NCBI RefSeq assembly: GCF_901933205.1
Contig: NC_044574.1
Coordinates: 24,152,233-24,216,232, forward strand
DNA from: Camarhynchus parvulus
Lineage: Eukaryota > Chordata > Aves > Passeriformes > Thraupidae
Direction: 5' to 3'
DNA: 64,000 bases
Part shown: positions 60,701 through 64,000 of the stretch, one piece after another
How the letters are laid out: the number at the start of each line of letters is the position of its first letter
Position numbering within the stretch: the first letter of the stretch is position 1
Made by a program: the position numbers and the translations under genes
Notes under the pieces: model-generated
What the model saw: only the letters and a program-made list of their open reading frames with translations
Told to the model about the DNA's origin: nothing
Databases searched by the model: none

Positions 60701-60821
60701 GAAACACATTACTTGTAACCATGTGCAAAAATGCATTTGAAAATTTTCAATTCATTGTTTTTAAACTTTATTTCAGCAACGAAATCCTGATGTTCGTCAT
60801 GTGGATTTGGAGATACTGTAG
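33617..60821 (+). CDS. SLC30A9: SLC30A9 (ZnT9), zinc transporter (complete, 18 coding exons)
   Basis: Coding exons: 33617-33713, 35488-35664, 38004-38066, 40880-40979, 41771-41863, 42087-42169, 43205-43263, 43963-44030, 45315-45417, 46840-46895, 48199-48334, 48757-48796, 49233-49304, 49761-49868, 50788-50953, 56304-56433, 59181-59294, 60777-60821. The total is 1710 nt, or 569 residues plus stop (human 568), and all junctions are GT-AG. Residues 1-33 are Arg-rich with no acidic residue, which suits a mitochondrial presequence. Residues about 113-224 form the XPA-like region (KKREYGPKYTQNNFITGVR). Residues 240-446 are the six-pass cation-diffusion-facilitator core, with H273xxxD277 in TM2 and E397/D398 in TM5. 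Residues 450-569 form the C-terminal domain ending HVDLEIL. Family knowledge: ZnT9 moves zinc out of the mitochondrial matrix, loss in humans causes a cerebro-renal syndrome, and the same protein (HuEL/GAC63) was reported as a nuclear coactivator. The start ATG sits in GCCGCCATGATG. Confidence 0.98.
35488..35664 (+). CDS. SLC30A9: SLC30A9 coding exon 2
   Basis: Encodes residues 33-91, the poorly conserved linker. It is anchored by SQVRVYTSNGQKKDLGSQ, which aligns with human SQVKLYSTNVQKEGQGSQ. The acceptor is CCTTTGTTAG and the donor GTAATA. Confidence 0.93.
38004..38066 (+). CDS. SLC30A9: SLC30A9 coding exon 3
   Basis: Encodes residues 92-112, GQDTTNAGQKQSSPKQPI then QVK, a Gln/Lys-rich low-conservation linker. 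The acceptor is TATTGTACAG and the donor GTAAAG. Its length of 63 nt keeps the frame, so skipping it would leave the protein in frame. Confidence 0.88.
38588..38910. mobile_element. LTR-type endogenous retroviral repeat fragment in SLC30A9 intron 3
   Basis: GTGGTGGGCTTGGCACTGGC, CACCAGGTGCCCACCCACAC, TCTATCACTCCCCTCCTTAG, GAGATAAGGACAGGGAGAGA and TCACTCACCAATTACTGTCA match, from memory, a repeat found widely in bird genomes and assigned to endogenous-retrovirus LTRs. It opens with a TGTGG-type end and fades near 38910 without a clear CA terminus. There is no gag, pol or env frame nearby, so it is a solo or partial LTR. Family name and orientation are uncertain. Confidence 0.55.
40454..40570 (+). 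repeat. 45-bp minisatellite, 2.6 copies
   Basis: The unit starts GGGTTTCCAAATGGCAATAT and recurs at 40454, 40499 and 40544. The third copy is partial and ends at TATTTGAATG. Copies differ by few bases. It lies in SLC30A9 intron 3, about 310 bases before exon 4. Confidence 0.93.
40880..40979 (+). CDS. SLC30A9: SLC30A9 coding exon 4 (XPA-like region)
   Basis: Encodes residues 113-145: VKPVLKKREYGPKYTQNNF then ITGVRAINEFCLKS. It is almost identical to mammals and begins the region reported as similar to the XPA DNA-binding fold. The acceptor follows a pure T run (TTTTTTCAAG); the donor is GTATGA. Confidence 0.97.
41771..41863 (+). CDS. SLC30A9: SLC30A9 coding exon 5 (XPA-like region)
   Basis: Encodes residues 146-176: SDLDQLRKIKRRSPHDD then TETFTVYLRSDVEAK. 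The acceptor is CTTTCCTTAG and the donor GTAAGA. The following intron is only 223 nt. Confidence 0.97.
42087..42169 (+). CDS. SLC30A9: SLC30A9 coding exon 6 (XPA-like region)
   Basis: Encodes residues 177-204: KSLEVWGSPEALARERKRR then KEAEIKYRE. This is a highly charged predicted helix. The donor is GTGAGT. The next codon, split 1+2, reads Asn where human has Arg. Confidence 0.96.
43205..43263 (+). CDS. SLC30A9: SLC30A9 coding exon 7
   Basis: Encodes residues 205-224, NLFRNQRLLWEYKEFFG then NTK, the end of the XPA-like helical region. The acceptor is TTTTGTACTGCAG and the donor GTAAGG. Confidence 0.95.
43963..44030 (+). CDS. SLC30A9: SLC30A9 coding exon 8 (into TM1)
   Basis: Encodes residues 225-246: PRSSTAAMFFKGPGKVV then MVAIC. 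It enters the first membrane segment. The acceptor is TTCTTTATGTAG and the donor GTAAGT, followed by a 12-base A run. Confidence 0.96.
45315..45417 (+). CDS. SLC30A9: SLC30A9 coding exon 9 (TM1-TM2, metal-site HxxxD)
   Basis: Encodes residues 247-281: INGLNFFFKLLAWVYTGS then ASMFSEAIHSLADTCNQ. H273 and D277 form the TM2 HxxxD zinc-binding pair of the cation-diffusion-facilitator family. The donor is GTAAGT. Confidence 0.97.
46840..46895 (+). CDS. SLC30A9: SLC30A9 coding exon 10
   Basis: Encodes residues 282-299, ALLALGISQSARTPDPSH, plus two bases of Pro300. This is the TM2 end and the loop before TM3. The acceptor CTTGTCTTAAATAG has a short pyrimidine tract; the donor is GTAAGC. Confidence 0.95.
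48199..48334 (+). CDS. SLC30A9: SLC30A9 coding exon 11 (TM3)
   Basis: Encodes residues 300-345: YGFTNMRYIASLISGVG, then IFMMGAGLSWYHGIIGLL and HPHPVESLLW. It contains the third membrane helix. The acceptor is TTTCTTCTAG and the donor GTAAGC. Confidence 0.97.
48757..48796 (+). CDS. SLC30A9: SLC30A9 coding exon 12 (TM4 start)
   Basis: A 40-nt exon encoding AYCILAGSLVSEG, residues 346-358, the start of TM4. The acceptor follows a T run (TTTTTTTTCCATACAG); the donor is GTATGC. Too short to appear as an open frame on its own. Confidence 0.95.
49233..49304 (+). CDS. SLC30A9: SLC30A9 coding exon 13 (TM4 end)
   Basis: Encodes residues 359-382, ATLLVAINEIRRSARAKGL then SFYQY. It ends TM4 and supplies the basic loop before TM5. 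The acceptor is TTTGTTGTTTCAG and the donor GTAAGT. Confidence 0.96.
49761..49868 (+). CDS. SLC30A9: SLC30A9 coding exon 14 (TM5)
   Basis: Encodes residues 383-418: VVQSRDPSTNVVLLEDAA then AVLSVAVAATCMGLTSLT. E397 and D398 mark the TM5 metal-site side. The donor is GTAAAA. Confidence 0.97.
50788..50953 (+). CDS. SLC30A9: SLC30A9 coding exon 15 (TM6 and domain link)
   Basis: Encodes residues 419-473: GNPYYDSVGSLGVGTLLG, then TVSAFLIYTNTEALLGRS and IEPEQLQRLTEFLESDPVV. It holds the sixth membrane helix and the start of the C-terminal domain. The donor is GTAAGA, leading into the gene's longest intron (5.35 kb). Confidence 0.97.
50954..56303 (+). other. SLC30A9: SLC30A9 intron 15 (longest intron)
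   Basis: A 5.35-kb AT-rich intron between the TM6 exon and the C-terminal-domain exon. No identifiable mobile element or nested gene was found. Open frames within it lack any known domain. Confidence 0.7.
56304..56433 (+). CDS. SLC30A9: SLC30A9 coding exon 16 (C-terminal domain)
   Basis: Encodes residues 474-517: RAIHDVKATDMGMSKVRF, then KAEVDFDGRVVTRSYLEK and QDIEQLLQ, the core of the cytosolic-type C-terminal domain. The acceptor is TGTGTTTCAG and the donor GTATGT. The frame stays open past the donor for about 90 nt, which marks readthrough and not coding. Confidence 0.97.
56685..56830 (+). mobile_element. tRNA-Ile/CR1 chimeric SINE (TguSINE1-like)
   Basis: The 5' part (about 56685-56757) follows tRNA-Ile: GATTGGTTCATGTGATCAAA, then AGGTGCTAATAATGCCAAGG, which contains the AAT anticodon loop, then a degraded T arm ending GGCCATTC. 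The 3' part (about 56766-56825) is a CR1 tail: GTTGGACTCAATAACCCTTG, TGTGTCACTTCCA and ATTCTATGATTCTGTGAT. A tRNA-Ile head fused to a CR1 tail is the structure of TguSINE1, known from passerines. The B box is too mutated to expect transcription. It lies in SLC30A9 intron 16. Confidence 0.8.
58300..58541 (+). mobile_element. CR1 LINE 3' fragment in SLC30A9 intron 16
   Basis: Carries AGTGGAACAGGTTGCCTAGA, GAAGTTGTGGATGCCCCATC, GAGTAACCTGGTGTAGCAGA and CCCTGCCCATGGCAGTGGGG, then AACCTTTCTGATCCAAACCA. This block order is that of a CR1 subfamily distinct from the copies at 15.5 and 28.3 kb. The terminal tail is mutated (CCATTGTGTCCATCTATGG). Confidence 0.9.
59181..59294 (+). CDS. SLC30A9: SLC30A9 coding exon 17 (C-terminal domain)
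   Basis: Encodes residues 518-555: EIQQVKTLEELEAFMLKH then GENIVDTLGAEVDRLEKDL and K. The acceptor is TTTCTTCCTAG and the donor GTAAAT. Confidence 0.97.
60145..60175 (+). repeat. (TA)n microsatellite
   Basis: An alternating TA run interrupted by a GA step, in SLC30A9 intron 17, about 600 bases before the last exon. It is likely to vary in length between individuals. Confidence 0.85.
60777..60821 (+). CDS. SLC30A9: SLC30A9 coding exon 18 with stop
   Basis: Encodes QRNPDVRHVDLEIL and stop TAG at 60819-60821. Human ends KRNPEVRHVDLEIL. The acceptor is CTTTATTTCAG. Confidence 0.97.
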   Translation, partial: QRNPDVRHVDLEIL

Positions 60822-62680
60822 ACTTGAACAGGAGAAGTCTCCAGGTTGCTGCCCTTGTGGGAAGAAGTGGCATAAAGGGCTGCAAAGCTTCTGGGATTGC
60901 AGAACCTCAGCACCATACCTCGCTTCCTTTGCCCTCAGCTTCCTGGACTCTTAGCACTGCTTCTGTTTCTGGAAGAGCTCTAGACTTGCAGACAAAAATT
61001 TCCATGGAAAAATCAGTTTCAAAAAGCTACTTGAGTTAAATTTCACAGGAGAGTCTATCCAAGAATATTTACTGTGATTCAGAACTTACAACCTAACAAC
61101 CAGGTTTAGTTAGGCAAATACAGCTGCCTGAAACTATACAACACATGTAGTTTTTCCATTTGTGTCCCTTTGCAGTCTGTTTGCACTTCTTTAGTTTCTT
61201 TCAAGATATCATTAAAGGTTCTTGGGAGATATTAAGTTTAGATAGGAAGAGTTTGTTCCAGTGGAACCTGCCAACCTTAAATTGTAATATTTCAACTGTG
61301 TGATTGTTTCACAGTTTTTCTTTTCTATGAGATAAATTGTTTCATATGGGCGCTGGCCTTATCTCAATGACCATGACCTGGAAACTTGTTTTTTGCCACC
61401 ATTATTACTGCACTTGAGGAAAATGAGGCTTTTCACCTGAGAGGAGCCAGCTGGATGGTTTAGCCAGAGTACATTGAGTTACTGTGAAAAATTACTGCGT
61501 ACAAATTTTGGTGCATTTCCTCTCTTTAAATTTTGGTTTTTTTCACCTACTTTAACATTTGTTTTCTTATTTGTAAGTATCTTCAGATGTGATCTGGGAG
61601 ATATCTATGGTAGTGCTTATTAAAAGTTACCTGGCATTTTTGTCTCTTTATATTTTAATAGACTCTATTGCCAGATATGGGCTTTGCTAGAAGATATGAG
61701 AGATGCAGCTGGAATATATAATAGTAAAAAATGATCTATTTATAATTAAACAAATGAATACATTGTATTTTTAATTTATTTGCCTTTAGATATTACCTGA
61801 ATTCAGAACCACTTCCTCTGAATTTTTGTATAACTTGACCTTGCTTGTTTGGGAAAGTAGAGTAATTCTATCAGTGGTGCTTAACAATCCAGAGATAAGT
61901 GATTAGTTTATAACTTGGAAATGTGAAATTCTAGAGCTGTGTACAGTTGTCTCAAGGCTTTCTGCAGTAGGTACTCAAGTTGTACCAGATTCTTTGAGAC
62001 CCAGTCTTTATTAATAAGGCCATGAGTACTGAACATGCAAGTTGAAAGATAAGTGAAATAACCTTATTTAAGTAGCACTGAGGAAATGTCTTTATGCACT
62101 TTAATGTAAAATAAGATTTGCTCGTGGGTGACAGGTGGCAATAAGACCATCCTAGTAACTCAGTTGCTGAGTAATGGCTGAATTGCTGAAAGAAGAAATG
62201 TTGATATGAAACAAAAGTCTTCAAAAATCAATTTAAGATTATATTATAAGCATTGCAGCAAATAATTGTGGAGACCAATATGTACAGATTTGACTAAAAG
62301 CATTTTAGAATTTTTTTTCATACTAGATGTCACTTTACCAGTGAACAATGAGAGTTTAAAATAACATGCCTTTTTGACAACTGCAAAGCACTTTGCATGC
62401 TGGTCATTTTAACATTCCAGAGTTAAGTTACAGATGGGGCTTCAGATGCAGTAATTGTGGGTGAAAGGATCTTCTTGGTACCTTTTTCCATAATTCCTAT
62501 TCACTGGTGGCTTCTTTATAGCATATTACCTTATGATGGCTAATTCAAAAGAAGGCTTACTTTATCTGGTTTTCTTCTATTGCAAAACTAGTTAGTATAT
62601 TTAAGCCTGATGATTTAAAATGCAGTTTAAAGGTAATTTGGAAGTCTCCCATATCAAATAAATAAGGCATATTTTTAGCA
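60822..62680 (+). other. SLC30A9: SLC30A9 3' UTR (end uncertain)
   Basis: Non-coding sequence after the stop. Candidate poly(A) signals are ATTAAA at 61211 and 61745, AATAAA at 62657-62662, and two AATAAA copies at 62843-62848 and 62855-62860. Another AATAAA lies at 63812. The 62657 signal, in a run of AT-rich sequence, would give a UTR of about 1.85 kb. Which signal is used cannot be told from sequence. Confidence 0.4.
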
Positions 62681-64000
62681 CATTATAAATAATTTACCTT
62701 TCTCCTCACCCTTCTATGTAAAATTCATCTCATCTCAGTGTGCACTCTCCTGGTATTAGTCTTATTCATGAAGAGCACTGGAATCTGGTAATGCATAACC
62801 TGTTTTCTTCTCCCTGGAATATTTATGTCCATTTTGAATTTGAATAAACACATTAATAAACCAGATATTTCAGAAATCAAAAACCTGAAGAGAAGTAAAA
62901 CCGGGAAAATGTTCTTCCTGCAGAGATTAGTGAAGACAGCCAATGTGATCCAAGTGGTTTGCATGCTGGAGTTACTGATGAATGAGTAGTGTCAGTGTGC
63001 AATTTGTGGGGCAGAACTTTCCCTGCAAGGTTAGTAAATGTTATCTCATCAGCAAAATGTTTGTGTATCATTTTCAAGAAGAGATATGAGCTTACATTCT
63101 TACAAGACATCTGCTCCAAAAGCCTATTAAAATGGTTTTTTTTATTCATTGGAGATATAATTCATCTGAATTTTGATATTAGTTTCCTTATTTGAGTCAG
63201 AAGAATACCCATTCACACCTTTTGTTTAGATTCAAGAGAGAATTGAGTTCATTGTATCCTAGTCTGCTGATTATAGCATTACAATGTGTTAAATTCAAGA
63301 TGCCAGGACTTGAGTGTTTCTGGGTACATTACTGTTGACCAGTCTGAGGACCCAGTTCTTAAAGTGACCTGGATGGTGATGTACTACAAAAAGGCAGGCA
63401 GACTGGTTTTGGCAGTACCTTGGAAGTTTACATGTCATGCAGTTGGATGGAAGTACTGATTCATTGAGCCTCCCAGGTTCGAAAAGAATAGTAATTCCAA
63501 GCTGTTACATTTTATTTTATATGTTAAAATTCACAAATTGTTTTTAACAGATATGACATTTTTACTGCTTTTTTTCTTTAACTGCCTTTCTAGTCAAAAC
63601 TTTGAGGTAATGTGGGTCCACTACTTAGTTTACTTTTATTTTAATGTTTTTGAGGAAAATAATTAGCTAATAAATTTACATTTACGTTATTGAGGCCTCA
63701 GATTAAAGAACTGTACATGTGTGGAGGAGTGAATTTTTCTTTATCACAAATGCAATTACAAAATGGGTTTTTTAACAGATTTTAAGGAAAATAAGTGAGG
63801 ATTTACCTAACAATAAAGTTATATCCTAGGATTTTTTCAATTAAGGTGTGGTGTTTTAAAATAATTTATTTCTGTAGAATGGCCTTGCAGGTTCTATTTT
63901 TTCAAATTTTGTTCAAAGTATGGCTGCCCACCCTCTCTGCTTTGTGGAAGATTTCTTTCATGCTGTGCAGTGACTGATAATTCTGTAAAACTTGCAATGT
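62681..64000. other. Sequence downstream of SLC30A9
   Basis: AT-rich, with no recognised gene or repeat. It may still be 3' UTR if one of the later AATAAA signals (62843, 62855, 63812) is used. By synteny BEND4 would be expected beyond the window edge. Confidence 0.5.

Overview
The window is vertebrate nuclear DNA, most likely from a bird and probably a passerine. It is AT-rich with long introns, and has two sharp GC/CpG-rich islands at about 14.86-15.44 kb and 33.33-34.05 kb. Several CR1 LINE 3' ends carry the avian tail (GAATCATAGAAT and its complement). One short interspersed element at about 56.68-56.83 kb joins a tRNA-Ile-like head to a CR1 tail, which is the layout of the passerine SINE TguSINE1. 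No bacterial-style operon, CRISPR array, or phage is present.

Two complete protein-coding genes lie head to tail on the + strand. TMEM33 (seven coding exons, 15229-22679, 251 residues) encodes a three-pass ER/nuclear-envelope membrane protein of the Pom33 family. SLC30A9 (eighteen coding exons, 33617-60821, 569 residues) encodes ZnT9, a mitochondrial zinc transporter with an N-terminal XPA-like region and a cation-diffusion-facilitator core. Both reading frames were rebuilt exon by exon; every junction uses GT-AG and the phase closes to a multiple of three. Each gene starts in a CpG island.

Layout: 1-14.7 kb is intergenic, with no gene I can recognise (one degraded CR1 near 7.8 kb). 14.86-15.44 kb is the TMEM33 promoter island. 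15.2-22.7 kb is TMEM33, followed by a long AT-rich 3' UTR with candidate polyadenylation signals at 24.8, 25.3, 26.07 and 29.91 kb. 28.3-33.25 kb holds two CR1 copies, the second ending about 100 bases before the SLC30A9 island. 33.6-60.8 kb is SLC30A9, whose introns hold an LTR-type repeat, a 45-bp minisatellite, the SINE and another CR1. The last 3.2 kb holds the SLC30A9 3' UTR and downstream intergenic DNA.

The gene order TMEM33-SLC30A9 is the same as on human 4p13, so by synteny PHOX2B may lie upstream and BEND4 downstream; neither is visible here. The two proteins are not known to act in one pathway. I found no convincing new biological system. The most informative features are the SINE, the repeat insertions near promoters and exons, candidate promoter motifs, and the transporter's metal-site residues.
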